A stretch of DNA of 64,000 nucleotides, from positions 3,720,001 through 3,784,000 of the forward strand of contig NZ_JALN02000001.1 of assembly GCF_000559085.1 (NCBI RefSeq), read 5' to 3'. The notes below the pieces were generated by a model, which searched no databases, was not told the DNA's origin, and worked only from the letters and a program-made list of their open reading frames with translations. Positions 35,209-44,517 of this stretch are shown here, one piece after another. The first letter of the stretch is position 1. Every line of letters begins with the position of its first letter. The stretch is from Mycolicibacterium aromaticivorans JS19b1 = JCM 16368. Lineage in GTDB: Bacteria; Actinomycetota; Actinomycetes; Mycobacteriales; Mycobacteriaceae. Position numbers and translations under genes: made by a program.

Positions 35209-36837
35209 ATGCAGAGCACCATGCAGAACTTTCCGCTGACCGTTTCCGCGATCCTGCGCTACGCCGCCACCGTTCACGGCGATCGGACCGTGACCACCGC
35301 GACCGGCGACGGGTTCCGGCACGCCACCTACCGCGAGGTCGGACGGCAGGCCGCCCGGCTGGCCAATGCGTTGCGGCGCCTGGGCATCGAGGGTGACGAC
35401 CGGGTCGGGACTTTCATGTGGAACAACCAGGAACACCTGGAGGCCTACGTCGCGGTGCCCTCGATGGGGGCGGTGCTGCACACGCTGAACATCCGGCTGT
35501 TCCCCGAGCAGATCGAGTTCGTCGCGTACGAGGCCGAGGATCAGGTGGTGATCGCCGACCTGTCGCTGGCGCCGATTCTGGCTCCAGTGCTGCCCAAGAT
35601 GGAGACGGTGCACACGGTCATCGCCGTCGGGTCCGGCGATCTGGAGCCGTTCGAGGCGTCGGGCAAGCGGGTGGTGCGCTACCACGACGTGCTCGGTGCC
35701 GAGTCCGACGAGTTCGAGTGGCCGGAGATCGACGAAAACTCTGCCGCCGCAATGTGTTACACCAGCGGCACCACCGGACACCCGAAGGGTGTGGTCTACG
35801 GGCACCGGTCGAACTATCTGCACTCGATGGCGGTCTGCAGCGGTAACGGGCTCGGACTCAGCTTCTCCGACAAGGCCTTACCGATCGTGCCGATGTTCCA
35901 CGCCAATGCCTGGGGTCTTCCCTATGCGGCGTTGATGGCCGGCGCGGATCTGGTGCTGCCCGACCGATTCATGGACCCCACCTCGTTGGTGAACCTGATC
36001 GAAAGTCAGCGTCCTACGGTGGCCGGGGCGGTGCCGACCATCTGGAACGACGTGATGAACCACCTGGACCGCAACCCCGGTCACGACATCTCGTCGCTGC
36101 GGTTGGTGTCGTGCGGCGGGTCGGCTGTACCGGTGTCGCTGATGAAGGCATTCGAGGAGAAATTCGATGTGGAGATCCGCCAGCTGTGGGGAATGACCGA
36201 AACGTCGCCCATCGCCACCCTGGCCTGGCCGCCACCGGGCTTGACCCCCGAAAAGCAGTGGGAGGTCCGCGGAACGCAGGGCAGGCCGATCTGCGGTGTG
36301 GAGACCCGCATCGTCGACGACGAGGGCGCGGTGCTGCCGAACGACGGCGAGGCGGTCGGGGAGCTGGAGGTCCGCGGTGCCTGGATCACCGGCTCCTACT
36401 ACCGCAACACCGACGAGTCCAAGTTCCAGTCAGGTTGGCTGCGCACCGGGGACGTGGGGCGCATCGACGGCCAGGGCTACATCACGTTGACCGACCGGGC
36501 CAAAGACGTCATCAAGTCCGGTGGTGAGTGGATCTCGTCGGTCGAACTCGAGAACTACCTGATCTCCCACCCTGCGGTGCGGGAGGCCGCGGTGGTAGGG
36601 GTGCCCGACGAACGCTGGCAGGAACGGCCGCTGGCCGCGGTGGTGCTGCACGAGGGGGCTGAGGCATCGCCGGAGGAACTTCGGAATTACCTGTCCGACA
36701 AGGTCGTTCGGTGGTGGCTGCCGGAACGGTGGACATTCGTCGACGAGATCCCGCGGACCAGTGTCGGTAAGTACGACAAGAAGACCATCCGCGCCAGGCA
36801 TGCCGACGACGTCTACGACGTCACATACCTGTCCTAG
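35209..36837 (+). CDS. fadD14: Medium/long-chain fatty acyl-CoA ligase (FadD14)
   Basis: 542 residues. ANL-family motifs: AMP-binding [39 protein letters not shown] and the catalytic Lys in TSVGKYDKK. It forms acyl-adenylate and then acyl-CoA. The N-terminus ([15 protein letters not shown]) and position match M. tuberculosis FadD14 (Rv1058). Ends four bases inside the convergent thiolase gene. Confidence 0.92.
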   Translation: MQSTMQNFPLTVSAILRYAATVHGDRTVTTATGDGFRHATYREVGRQAARLANALRRLGIEGDDRVGTFMWNNQEHLEAYVAVPSMGAVLHTLNIRLFPEQIEFVAYEAEDQVVIADLSLAPILAPVLPKMETVHTVIAVGSGDLEPFEASGKRVVRYHDVLGAESDEFEWPEIDENSAAAMCYTSGTTGHPKGVVYGHRSNYLHSMAVCSGNGLGLSFSDKALPIVPMFHANAWGLPYAALMAGADLVLPDRFMDPTSLVNLIESQRPTVAGAVPTIWNDVMNHLDRNPGHDISSLRLVSCGGSAVPVSLMKAFEEKFDVEIRQLWGMTETSPIATLAWPPPGLTPEKQWEVRGTQGRPICGVETRIVDDEGAVLPNDGEAVGELEVRGAWITGSYYRNTDESKFQSGWLRTGDVGRIDGQGYITLTDRAKDVIKSGGEWISSVELENYLISHPAVREAAVVGVPDERWQERPLAAVVLHEGAEASPEELRNYLSDKVVRWWLPERWTFVDEIPRTSVGKYDKKTIRARHADDVYDVTYLS

Positions 36838-38033
36838 CGCTCCGCGCGCTGGTAGGCGGTGACAACCGCCGCCCCGCCGAGACCGATGTTGTGCTGCAGC
36901 GCGGCGGTGACGTTGTCCACCTGACGCTTGTCCGCGGTGCCGCGCAGCTGCCAGGTCAACTCGGCGCATTGCGCCAGGCCGGTCGCGCCCAGCGGATGTC
37001 CCTTGGAGATCAGCCCACCCGACGGGTTCACCACCCAGCGTCCGCCGTAGGTGGTGTCGCCTGCGTCGATCAGCGCGGGAGCCTCGCCCTCGCCGCACAG
37101 CCCCAGGGCCTCATAGAGCAACAGCTCGTTGGCGGAGAAGCAGTCGTGCAGCTCGATCACCTGGAAGTCGGCCGGGCCTAGACCGGACTGGTCGTAAACC
37201 TGTTGTGCCGCCTGCACATTCATGTCGTACCCGATGATGTTGGCCGCGCTGCCGTCGAAGGTCGACGCGAAGTCGGTGGTCATCGCCTGCCCGACGATCT
37301 CGACGGCCTGATCGGCCAGCCCGTGCTTGTCGACGAACGCCTCACTGGCCACGATCGCTGCGCCCGAGCCGTCCGAGGTGGGCGAGCACTGCAGCTTGGT
37401 CAGCGGATCGGAGATCATCTTCGCGCCCAGGATGTCGTCGAGGGTGTACTCCTCCTGGAACTGCGCGTACGGATTGTTCACCGAATGCTTGTGGTTCTTG
37501 AAACCGATCTTCGCGAAATGCTCGGCGGTGGTGCCGTACTTCTTCATGTGCTCGCGGCCTGCCGCACCGAACATCCACGGCGCCACCGGAAACGTCATCG
37601 AGTCGGTCTCGTTGAGAGCGACGATGTGACGCATGAGTGGCGACTCGCGGTCTTCGGCGCCACCGCCGAGCGAGCCGGGCTGCATCTTCTCGAACCCAAG
37701 AGCGATGGTGCAGTCGGCGAGGCCACCGCGGATGGCCTGCGCGGCCAGGTACAGCGCCGTCGAGCCCGTCGAACAGTTGTTGTTGACGTTGACGATCGGG
37801 ATGCCGGTCATGCCGAGCTCGTAGAGCGCACGTTGCCCGGAGGTCGAGTCACCCGAGCAATAGCCGACGTACCCCTGCTGCACCTCGGCGTAGTCGATGC
37901 CGGCGTCGGCCAGTGCCTTGGTGCCGGACTCGTTGGCCATCTGGGGGTAGTCCCAGCCTTCGCGGCGGCCCGGCTTCTCGAACTTGGTCATCCCGACCCC
38001 GACGACGAACACCCGGTTCTTTGTTCCGGCCAT
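36834..38033 (-). CDS. SCPx-like thiolase (lipid-transfer protein)
   Basis: 399 residues. Thiolase fold with active Cys in [12 protein letters not shown], His in [12 protein letters not shown] and the second [11 protein letters not shown], but without the classical C-x-G end, as in lipid-transfer/Ltp thiolases that cleave side-chain acyl-CoAs of sterols. No SCP2 domain. A KstR box lies 51 bases upstream of its start. It stands where M. tuberculosis has no thiolase (between fadD14 and Rv1059, as I recall), so it is an insertion in this lineage. Likely cholesterol side-chain degradation. Confidence 0.88.
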   Translation of the reverse strand: MAGTKNRVFVVGVGMTKFEKPGRREGWDYPQMANESGTKALADAGIDYAEVQQGYVGYCSGDSTSGQRALYELGMTGIPIVNVNNNCSTGSTALYLAAQAIRGGLADCTIALGFEKMQPGSLGGGAEDRESPLMRHIVALNETDSMTFPVAPWMFGAAGREHMKKYGTTAEHFAKIGFKNHKHSVNNPYAQFQEEYTLDDILGAKMISDPLTKLQCSPTSDGSGAAIVASEAFVDKHGLADQAVEIVGQAMTTDFASTFDGSAANIIGYDMNVQAAQQVYDQSGLGPADFQVIELHDCFSANELLLYEALGLCGEGEAPALIDAGDTTYGGRWVVNPSGGLISKGHPLGATGLAQCAELTWQLRGTADKRQVDNVTAALQHNIGLGGAAVVTAYQRAER

Positions 38034-38083
38034 GGCCTATTCCTTCCGTCCGCAGTGACGATCCCGCTAGTGTAGACCCGGCT

Positions 38084-38097
38084 GTAACACGTTCTAG
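38084..38097. promoter_or_regulatory. KstR box
   Basis: TGTAACACGTTCTA fits the KstR operator TnnAACnnGTTnnA at every fixed position. It lies between the divergent thiolase (start 38033) and the oxidoreductase (start 38118) and is placed to repress both. KstR is the cholesterol-catabolism repressor of mycobacteria. Confidence 0.8.
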
Positions 38098-38117
38098 TTT
38101 TCTGCGGAGGAGCACCA

Positions 38118-39176
38118 ATGACGTTGCGAGTCGTGCAGTGGGCAACCGGGTCGGTCGGGGTCGCGGCGATCAACGGTGTGCTGGAACATCCCGAACTCGA
38201 ACTGGCCGGCTGTTGGGTGCATTCCGCGGACAAGGCAGGCAAGGACGTCGGCGACATCATCGGCACCGAACCGCTGGGCGTCACGGCCACCAATAGCATC
38301 GACGACATCCTCGCCATGGACGCCGACGCGGTGATCTACGCGCCGCTGCTGCCCAACGTGGCGGAAGTGACCGCACTGCTGCGCTCGGGCAAGAACGTCG
38401 TCAGCCCACTGGGCTGGTTCTACCCGAGTGAATCCGAAGCCGCCCCGCTGGAGGCCGCCGCTCGCGAGGGCAACGTCACCCTGCACGGTGCCGGGATCGG
38501 ACCGGGGGCGGCCACCGAGCTGTTCCCGCTGCTGCTGTCGGTGATGTCCACCGGGGTGACCTACGTTCGCGCCGAGGAGTTCTCCGACCTCCGAACCTAT
38601 GGCGCACCCGACGTGCTACGGCACGTGATGGGCTTCGGCGGAACGCCGGAGAGCGCGTTGACCGGACCCATGCAGAAACTGCTCAACGGCGGCTTCTTCC
38701 AATCGGTTCGGCTCATCGTCGACCGGCTCGGTTTTGCCGCCGAGCCGCAGATCCGCACCTCCCAAGAGGTAGCTGTCGCAACCGCGCCCATCGACTCGCC
38801 GATGGGGGTGATCGAACCCGGCCAGGTGGCCGGGCGGCGCTTCCACTGGGATGCCGTCGTCACCAACACCATCGTCGTGCGCATCACCGTCAACTGGCTG
38901 ATGGGCGAGGAAAACCTCGATCCCGCATGGTCTTTCGGCCCGGCCGGCGAGCGCTACGAGATGGAGGTGCGGGGAAACCCGAACACGTTCGTCACCGTCA
39001 AGGGCTGGCAGCCGGAGAGCGTCGAGGAAGGGTTGGTCAGCAACCCCGGTGTGGTGGCCACCGCGGCGCACTGCGTCAACTCAGTTCCGGCGACCTGTGC
39101 CGCCGCGCCGGGCATCGCCGACTTCTTCGACCTGCCACTGATCACCGGACGCGCAGCACCTCAGCTCGCACGCTGA
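38118..39176 (+). CDS. Dihydrodipicolinate reductase-like NAD(P) oxidoreductase (Rv1059 type)
   Basis: 352 residues. Rossmann N-terminus (RVVQWATGSVGVAAINGVLE), the DAVIYAPLLPNVAEV loop, KNVVSPLGWFYP and HGAGIGPGAATELFPLLLSV. This is the dihydrodipicolinate reductase-like family common in mycobacterial lipid gene clusters, not a lysine biosynthesis enzyme. Length and place match Rv1059. ATG 38118 has GGAGGAG and lies 20 bases after a KstR box, so cholesterol control is likely. Substrate unknown. Confidence 0.85.
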   Translation: MTLRVVQWATGSVGVAAINGVLEHPELELAGCWVHSADKAGKDVGDIIGTEPLGVTATNSIDDILAMDADAVIYAPLLPNVAEVTALLRSGKNVVSPLGWFYPSESEAAPLEAAAREGNVTLHGAGIGPGAATELFPLLLSVMSTGVTYVRAEEFSDLRTYGAPDVLRHVMGFGGTPESALTGPMQKLLNGGFFQSVRLIVDRLGFAAEPQIRTSQEVAVATAPIDSPMGVIEPGQVAGRRFHWDAVVTNTIVVRITVNWLMGEENLDPAWSFGPAGERYEMEVRGNPNTFVTVKGWQPESVEEGLVSNPGVVATAAHCVNSVPATCAAAPGIADFFDLPLITGRAAPQLAR

Positions 39177-39190
39177 CTATCGTTGGCGAG

Positions 39191-39664
39191 ATGGCTCACC
39201 CCGTCGTCGTCCAGCAGTCCCGCGCCATTCCCATCGCGGTACCGGATGCGTTCGCCAAGACGCTGCCGATGCCGCTGCCCCAGTTGTTCCACCGCTGGTA
39301 CGGACCGATCCCGCCGATCAAAGACGTGCACGACCAGACGGGCGACTGGTCGGCGGTGGGGCAGACCCGCACCATCGTCCTGGTCGGGGGCGGAGGCATG
39401 CGGGAAACCCTGACCACGTTCGACGCGCCCCATGCGTTCGGCTACACCCTTACCGACATCCACGGTGCGATGGCGCCGCTGATCGATCACGTCGAGGGGC
39501 TGTGGGCCTTCAGCGAACAGGGCACCGGCACCAAGGTCACGTGGCAGTGGACCCTGCATCCCAAGTCGGCACTGACTGCGCCATTGCTTCCGGTGTTCGC
39601 CCGGATCTGGCGCGGTTACGCCAACCAGGCCCTGGCCACCCTCTCGGAACACCTGCTGAGCTGA
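39191..39664 (+). CDS. SRPBCC-family protein (Rv1060 type)
   Basis: 157 residues, START/Bet v1-like: AIPIAVPDAFAKTLPMPLPQLFHR, the glycine turn VLVGGGGMRETLTTFD, GTKVTWQWTLHP and a long final helix (FARIWRGYANQALATLSEHL). Binds a hydrophobic ligand in a cavity, probably a lipid. 14 bases after the Rv1059-like stop and one base shared with the next start, so these are one transcript. Same length and place as Rv1060. Confidence 0.85.
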   Translation: MAHPVVVQQSRAIPIAVPDAFAKTLPMPLPQLFHRWYGPIPPIKDVHDQTGDWSAVGQTRTIVLVGGGGMRETLTTFDAPHAFGYTLTDIHGAMAPLIDHVEGLWAFSEQGTGTKVTWQWTLHPKSALTAPLLPVFARIWRGYANQALATLSEHLLS

Positions 39665-40677
39665 TGGCAGGCGGCTTGCACGAGAACGATCCGCTAGTCG
39701 TAAACCCCGGTGCGGTCGACGACAACGCTCTGGGAACGGCCTTCCGATTCTGTTCGTTGGCCTCGTTGCGTTATGACGCCAGTGATGAGCCGCCGCGCTG
39801 GCAGGCGGCTGCGGAGCTAATCGAGGTGAATCCCTCTCTGCCCCAAGAGAATGTCTGGGCCGCCGCATCGGCCGCCGACCCGGCGGCGCTGACCCGTCAC
39901 CTACAGGATCGGCCGGAACTGGTCACCACGGCCGGCGGCCCCTTCGGCTGGGTACCGCTGCTGTATCTGTGCTATTCGCGGGTCCCGTTGCCGCACAGAG
40001 AGACTGATGTCCTCGCTGCAGCCTCTGCGCTGCTCGACGCCGGCGCCGATCCCAACGCCGGCTATCTGTGGCGCGCACTGCCGACACCATTCACGTTGCT
40101 CACCGGAGTTTTCGGCGAAGGCGAGCAGGGCCCGGGTCGTCAACCCCGCCATCGGTTCTCGAGCGAGTTGGCACGCCTGCTGCTGCAGCGCGGCGCGCAC
40201 CCCGTCGACCAACAGACCCTCTACAACCGGATGTTCCGAGCCGACGATTCGCACCTCGAGCTGCTGTTCGACCACGGCTTGGCCGACGCCGGTCCGAGTC
40301 CATGGGAGCGTCGCATGGGCGAGGCGATGGAGACACGCGAGCAGATGTGGCAGCGCCAAATCGATTGGGCCGCTGACCATGGCTTCGCAGACCGACTGGC
40401 CCTGCTGGCTCGTCACGGGATCGACGTCTCGGGAGCCGACCTGGTGCAACCGCCGTTTCCCGGCGACCCGAACGTGCGCGACGCCGAGGGCGCCACGCCG
40501 CTGCATCACGCGGCGTGGAGCGGCGACCTGGACCTGATACGTCGGCTGCTCGAGGCCGGTGCGGACGCGGACCTCGTTGACTTCCGCTATGGCACGACGC
40601 CTTTGGGCTGGGCGCAGCACGCCTACCAGACCGACGCGATCGACTACCTGAGCAACTGGCAGACTCACACGCTGTGA
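39664..40677 (+). CDS. Ankyrin-repeat protein
   Basis: 337 residues. An N-terminal region with scattered repeat-like units (VWAAASAADPAALTRHLQDR, ASALLDAGADPNAGY, ARLLLQRGAHP) and a clear final pair: GATPLHHAAWSGDLDLIRRL with LEAGADADLVDFRYGTTPL. The first residues have no known domain. Ankyrin proteins serve as protein-binding scaffolds. The A of the start is shared with the SRPBCC stop, and the stop overlaps the patatin start by four bases. I recall no ankyrin at this spot in M. tuberculosis. Confidence 0.8.
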   Translation: MAGGLHENDPLVVNPGAVDDNALGTAFRFCSLASLRYDASDEPPRWQAAAELIEVNPSLPQENVWAAASAADPAALTRHLQDRPELVTTAGGPFGWVPLLYLCYSRVPLPHRETDVLAAASALLDAGADPNAGYLWRALPTPFTLLTGVFGEGEQGPGRQPRHRFSSELARLLLQRGAHPVDQQTLYNRMFRADDSHLELLFDHGLADAGPSPWERRMGEAMETREQMWQRQIDWAADHGFADRLALLARHGIDVSGADLVQPPFPGDPNVRDAEGATPLHHAAWSGDLDLIRRLLEAGADADLVDFRYGTTPLGWAQHAYQTDAIDYLSNWQTHTL

Positions 40678-41525
40678 CGACTAAACGTGCCCTGATACTG
40701 GCCGGCGGCGGCATCGCCGGCATCGGCTGGGAGACCGGCATTTTGCGCGGGATCGCCGACGAATCGCCGCATACCGCGCAGAGCCTGCTGGACTCCGATG
40801 TACTGGTCGGAACCTCGGCGGGCTCCACCGTCGCCGCACAGATCAGCAGCTCGCTGTCACTGGAGGCGCTCTTCGAACGCCAGACGGCGGAACCCTCGTC
40901 AGAGATCGACCCCGGGGTGGACATCGAACAGATCTCGGCGCTGTTTCTCACGGCGATGGCCGAACCCGGTGAGCTGAGGGACAAACTTCAGCGGATCGGA
41001 CGCGTCGCGCTGGACACGCCAACCGTCAGCGAGGCTGTCCGCAGACGCGTCATCGAAGCGCGACTCCCCGAACACCGTTGGCCGAAACAGGATCTGCGGA
41101 TCACCGCCATCGACATCGAAACCGGTGACCTGGTGGTGTTCGACTCGTCGTCGGGGGTGGATCTCGTCGACGCCGTGGCTGCCAGCTGTGCGGTGCCCGG
41201 TACCTGGCCGCCGGTGACGATCGGCGCTCGGCGCTACATGGACGGCGGTGTCAGCAGCTCGGTTCACACCGCGGTGGCCGCCGACTGTGCGACGGCCGTG
41301 GTGCTGGTGCCGGCGAGCGAATCAGCGCCGTCGCCGTTCACCCACGGCACCGCGGCCGAGATCGCCGCCTTCGGTGCGCGAACATTCGCCGTCTTCGCCG
41401 ACGACGCATCCCTCAGCGCCTTCGGTCCCAACCCGCTGGACCCGCGCTGTCGGATCCCGTCGGCGCTGGCCGGACGCGAGCAGGGCCGCCGGGTGGCGGC
41501 GGCGGTCACGGAGTTTCTGGCGTGA
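40674..41525 (+). CDS. Patatin-like phospholipase (Rv1062 type)
   Basis: 283 residues. Patatin motifs: glycine-rich ALILAGGGIAGIGWETGILRG as oxyanion hole, GTSAGS nucleophile and the catalytic Asp in YMDGGVSSS. A lipid acyl hydrolase, likely cytoplasmic. GTG start overlaps the ankyrin stop. Runs tail-to-tail with a second patatin, overlapping it by 20 bases. Same place and type as M. tuberculosis Rv1062. Confidence 0.9.
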   Translation: MTTKRALILAGGGIAGIGWETGILRGIADESPHTAQSLLDSDVLVGTSAGSTVAAQISSSLSLEALFERQTAEPSSEIDPGVDIEQISALFLTAMAEPGELRDKLQRIGRVALDTPTVSEAVRRRVIEARLPEHRWPKQDLRITAIDIETGDLVVFDSSSGVDLVDAVAASCAVPGTWPPVTIGARRYMDGGVSSSVHTAVAADCATAVVLVPASESAPSPFTHGTAAEIAAFGARTFAVFADDASLSAFGPNPLDPRCRIPSALAGREQGRRVAAAVTEFLA

Positions 41526-42567
41526 TGATGATTTCCGGGCCGCTGTAGCGATAGCCGTCCAGCGCTTTCACCGCCAATTCGCGACCCAGGTCGATGATCT
41601 CGGCGGCGCGGTGGAAATCCAAACTGCGGCAAGCGGTTCGGGGCACCTCGATGAGCAGATCAGGGGGATAGGCTGCCATCTGGTGGCGGGCCAGCGCGGC
41701 CTGCGCGATGTCGATCGTGCGGTTCATCACCGCGAAGCTGCCCAGCTTGGGGATCGCAGCTTCACGTGAGCTGTCGATCAGTTGATCGTCGCCGCTCGGT
41801 TCGGCGTCGTCGCCCTCCTCCGACACCGAACTGGTGCCGAAGCGGCTCAGCATCGACCGGGCCGCCGGGGTGTCCAGAATCGAGCGGGCAGTGTTGGTGT
41901 CCAACAGTGCCGACGTGCTGCGCAGCAATCGGCCGAGCCATTCGCTGCTGGCGGCCGCTTCCGGGGCTTGGGTGGTGTCCTGGCTGCCGTCGGGGTCGGG
42001 GCCGGACAAGCTGATCGCGATCGTCAGGTCGGCGTTGACGGCGGCGATCGGAGCCAACGGCAGTGGGTCGAGGATGCCGCCGTCGGCAAGTAATCTGCCG
42101 TCGAGTACGTGCGGGACGATCACGCCGGGGATGGCGATCGAGGCGCGGATCGCGGCATCGACCGGTCCGCGCTGCAACCACACCGATTTTCCCGCGATCA
42201 GGTCGGTGGCCACCGCGGTGTAGGGGATCGGCAGGTTCTCGATGGTGACGTCGCCGAGGATGTCGCGGACCGCGTCGAGGATCTTCTCGGCGCGCAGAAC
42301 GCCGGCCGCGGTGATCGACGGATCGAGCAGTCGCAGAACGGCTCGCTGCGTCAACGTCTGGGCCCACTGAGCGAATTCGTCGAGCGATCCGGCTGCGTGC
42401 AGGCCGCCCACCAATGCTCCCATCGACGATCCGGCGACACCGACGATCTCGTAGCCGCGACGTGTCAGCTCGTCGATCACGCCGATGTGCGCGTATCCCC
42501 GCGCGCCGCCGCTGCCGAGCGCCAGAGCGACCCGAGAGTTAGGGGATTGGTCGGGCATGGAGTCCAT
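41506..42567 (-). CDS. Patatin-like phospholipase (Rv1063c type)
   Basis: 353 residues. GSGGARGYAHIGVIDEL (oxyanion), GSSMGALVGGLHA nucleophile, and the Asp in LLADGGILDPLPL. The last third carries an acidic loop (SVSEEGDDAEPSGDDQ) and then a helical end, which the neighbouring patatin lacks, so the two are not recent duplicates. Start at ATG 42567, with ATG 42558 as alternative. Matches Rv1063c in position. Confidence 0.9.
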   Translation of the reverse strand: MDSMPDQSPNSRVALALGSGGARGYAHIGVIDELTRRGYEIVGVAGSSMGALVGGLHAAGSLDEFAQWAQTLTQRAVLRLLDPSITAAGVLRAEKILDAVRDILGDVTIENLPIPYTAVATDLIAGKSVWLQRGPVDAAIRASIAIPGVIVPHVLDGRLLADGGILDPLPLAPIAAVNADLTIAISLSGPDPDGSQDTTQAPEAAASSEWLGRLLRSTSALLDTNTARSILDTPAARSMLSRFGTSSVSEEGDDAEPSGDDQLIDSSREAAIPKLGSFAVMNRTIDIAQAALARHQMAAYPPDLLIEVPRTACRSLDFHRAAEIIDLGRELAVKALDGYRYSGPEIIITPETP

Positions 42568-42582
42568 TCTGCTCACCGACAG

Positions 42583-42614
42583 CGGAAGGGCACCCCTTTC
42601 GGGATGCCCTTCCG
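42583..42614 (-). terminator. Hairpin after small secreted gene
   Basis: Perfect ten-base arms CGGAAGGGCA and TGCCCTTCCG (42583-42592, 42605-42614) with an inner CCC/GGG stem. It is 26 bases downstream of the small secreted gene on the minus strand. No U tract, as common in mycobacteria. It also lies upstream of the next minus-strand patatin start. Confidence 0.7.
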
Positions 42615-42640
42615 TGGTGGCGCGTGTCACCGCGCCGCGC

Positions 42641-42826
42641 TCAGTCGCGCTGAATCACGTCGATGGTGCCGAGCTTGTCGCCACCAACGGTGTATCCGAG
42701 CGAGTCGATTGTGTTTCCGCGGGCGTCACCGGACCCGCCGGGGGCGGCGGCCGCGGGGGCGGCCAGGCCGATGACGAACGCGCTCATCGCGGTGCCCAGC
42801 AGGCCCGCGACCGCGTACTTGGTCAT
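42641..42826 (-). CDS. Short secreted peptide
   Basis: 61 residues, signal peptide MTKYAVAGLLGTAMSAFVIG with cleavage after AAA, leaving about 33 residues (PGGSGDARGNTIDSLGYTVG, then DKLGTIDVIQRD). Start at ATG 42826 with AGAGGC upstream; the frame is open further upstream. No cysteine. Family unknown; a closely similar short secreted pattern is widespread in mycobacteria as I recall. Terminator downstream. Confidence 0.75.
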   Translation of the reverse strand: MTKYAVAGLLGTAMSAFVIGLAAPAAAAPGGSGDARGNTIDSLGYTVGGDKLGTIDVIQRD

Positions 42827-42992
42827 GATGATGTGCCTCTTTTTTGGTTTCCTCTTCTGCCGGCTTTCGCCGATCAATTACAAGGAGGTAAACCGCGAGG
42901 TCAGGCAATTAATTCCGATGGCAGCAACTGAACGGCGGGTGGCAGTAATCGTGTGCGCCGCTACGGACTTTTGCTACCCGTGATCGAAACGA

Positions 42993-43436
42993 TCAGCAGC
43001 CGCCGTCCGCGGCTGCCTTCACCGCGATGATGACCGCAGCCTGCTGCGCCGTCGACAACTGGCCCCAGGTGCTGTTGAACGTCGCCGGGCCGGGGGCGGC
43101 GTTGCTCTGCAATTGCTTCAGGAACGGTTCGACCAACGCCTTCGGGTCGCCACCCTTGCCGTCCATCCACGTCTTAGTCGCCATGCAGGCCTGCGCATAT
43201 TGTTCTTCGGTCGATTCAGCGGGCGTGTCGATCCGGGTGGTGACCCCACCCGGCGACATGCCGACCGTGCCCGACGGGGCGGCCGCTTGCGTCGACTGCG
43301 CCGCACTGCTCGACGGCGCCACAGTGGTGGACGGGGACTGCCCGCCGACACCCGAGGAGCACGCCGTCAGCACGGCGGCCACGCCCGCGACACACGCCGC
43401 GGCGCCGGACAGGGAGCGACATCGATAGGGGCGCAT
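42993..43436 (-). CDS. lpqV: Lipoprotein LpqV
   Basis: 147 residues, signal with lipobox TAC (VLTACSS), then a Thr/Ser/Ala linker and a helical domain: GGVTTRIDTPAESTEEQYAQ, ACMATKTWMDGKGGDP, and AAVIIAVKAAADGGC. The segment GVTTRxDxPAESTEExY is the LpqV hallmark. Place matches M. tuberculosis lpqV (Rv1064c). Membrane-anchored on the outer face; role unknown. Confidence 0.85.
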   Translation of the reverse strand: MRPYRCRSLSGAAACVAGVAAVLTACSSGVGGQSPSTTVAPSSSAAQSTQAAAPSGTVGMSPGGVTTRIDTPAESTEEQYAQACMATKTWMDGKGGDPKALVEPFLKQLQSNAAPGPATFNSTWGQLSTAQQAAVIIAVKAAADGGC

Positions 43437-43550
43437 CGTTTCAATCTATGCAACACTGGCGGCCATGACGGAGCGGACCAGGTCCAGGGAGTGTTGTCGG
43501 TTCTAGCCGACCCCCGATCTGACCCTGCAACGTGCGGAAAGTTTCTCGTC

Positions 43551-44111
43551 ATGCCGTATTCGGGCGCTGCCCCTTCACTTGCCACCTTCCCGTCCATCGC
43601 ACCAGCGGTGTCCGCACCCACCCGGCTACGGTTACCCGACCTGATGCACGCCACCGATCGGTACGCCGACGGTGTGCTGCGCGGCCAGTTCGACGCGCTG
43701 CTGCCCGCCGGCGGTCCGCCCACCGACGAACGCTGGTTCACCCGGCTCCACGCCGACGACGAGCTCGACGTCTGGCTGATCAGCTGGGTGGCCGGCCACA
43801 CCACCGAACTGCACGACCACGGCGGATCGCTGGGTGCGCTGACCGTGCTCTCCGGCGCGCTGCACGAATACCGTTGGGACGGTGAGCGATTGCGTCGTCG
43901 CCGTCTCGACGCCGGAGACCAGGCGGCGTTCCCGCTGGGGTGGGTGCACGACGTCGTCGGCGCACCCGCCGTCGCGGCACCTGCCTCTGCCACACTGAGT
44001 GTGCACGCGTATTCGCCGCCTTTGACGGCGATGTCGTATTACGAGGTCACCAAGCGTAATACGTTGCGCCGCAACCGCACCGAGCTGACCGACGCACCCG
44101 AGGGGAGCTGA
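43551..44111 (+). CDS. Cysteine dioxygenase (Rv1065 type)
   Basis: 186 residues of cupin fold: ELHDHGGSLGALTVLSGALH gives two iron-binding His and the CDO loop, and SVHAYSPPLTAMSYYEV supplies the third His and Tyr. Converts cysteine to cysteine sulfinate. Start taken at ATG 43551. Four bases before the rhodanese start, so the pair forms a sulfur unit, as Rv1065-Rv1066. Confidence 0.88.
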   Translation: MPYSGAAPSLATFPSIAPAVSAPTRLRLPDLMHATDRYADGVLRGQFDALLPAGGPPTDERWFTRLHADDELDVWLISWVAGHTTELHDHGGSLGALTVLSGALHEYRWDGERLRRRRLDAGDQAAFPLGWVHDVVGAPAVAAPASATLSVHAYSPPLTAMSYYEVTKRNTLRRNRTELTDAPEGS

Positions 44112-44115
44112 TCCG

Positions 44116-44517
44116 ATGAGCAGTCGAATCGACCGCGTCCTGGCCGATGCCAGGGCGCGACTGCACCGGCTGGCGGCTGAGGAGATCCCGGCGGCGTTGC
44201 GTCGCGGAGCGGTCCTGGTCGACATTCGCCCGGCAGCGCAACGCGCCGCCGAAGGCGAGACGCCGGCCGCGCTGGTGATCGAACGCAATGTGCTGGAGTG
44301 GCGCGCCGACCCGACCAGCGAGGCTCGGTTGCCCCAGGCGAAAGACGATGACGTCGAGTGGGTGATCCTGTGCTCGGAGGGCTACACCTCGAGCTTGGCC
44401 GCCGCCGCGCTACAGGACCTTGGGCTGCACCGCGCCACCGATGTCGTCGGCGGCTACCAGGCGCTGGCCGCAGCCGACGTACTCGCCGAGCTGCGCGAAC
44501 TCACTCCGGCGCCGTGA
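44116..44517 (+). CDS. Rhodanese-like sulfurtransferase (Rv1066 type)
   Basis: 133 residues, single rhodanese domain: AVLVDIRPAAQRAAEGE (the D-R entry), the active Cys in ILCSEGYTSSLAAAALQDLG, and GGYQAL. Moves sulfane sulfur onto acceptors. Directly follows cysteine dioxygenase and probably deals with products of cysteine breakdown. The end overlaps the convergent hydrolase by 17 bases. Confidence 0.92.
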   Translation: MSSRIDRVLADARARLHRLAAEEIPAALRRGAVLVDIRPAAQRAAEGETPAALVIERNVLEWRADPTSEARLPQAKDDDVEWVILCSEGYTSSLAAAALQDLGLHRATDVVGGYQALAAADVLAELRELTPAP

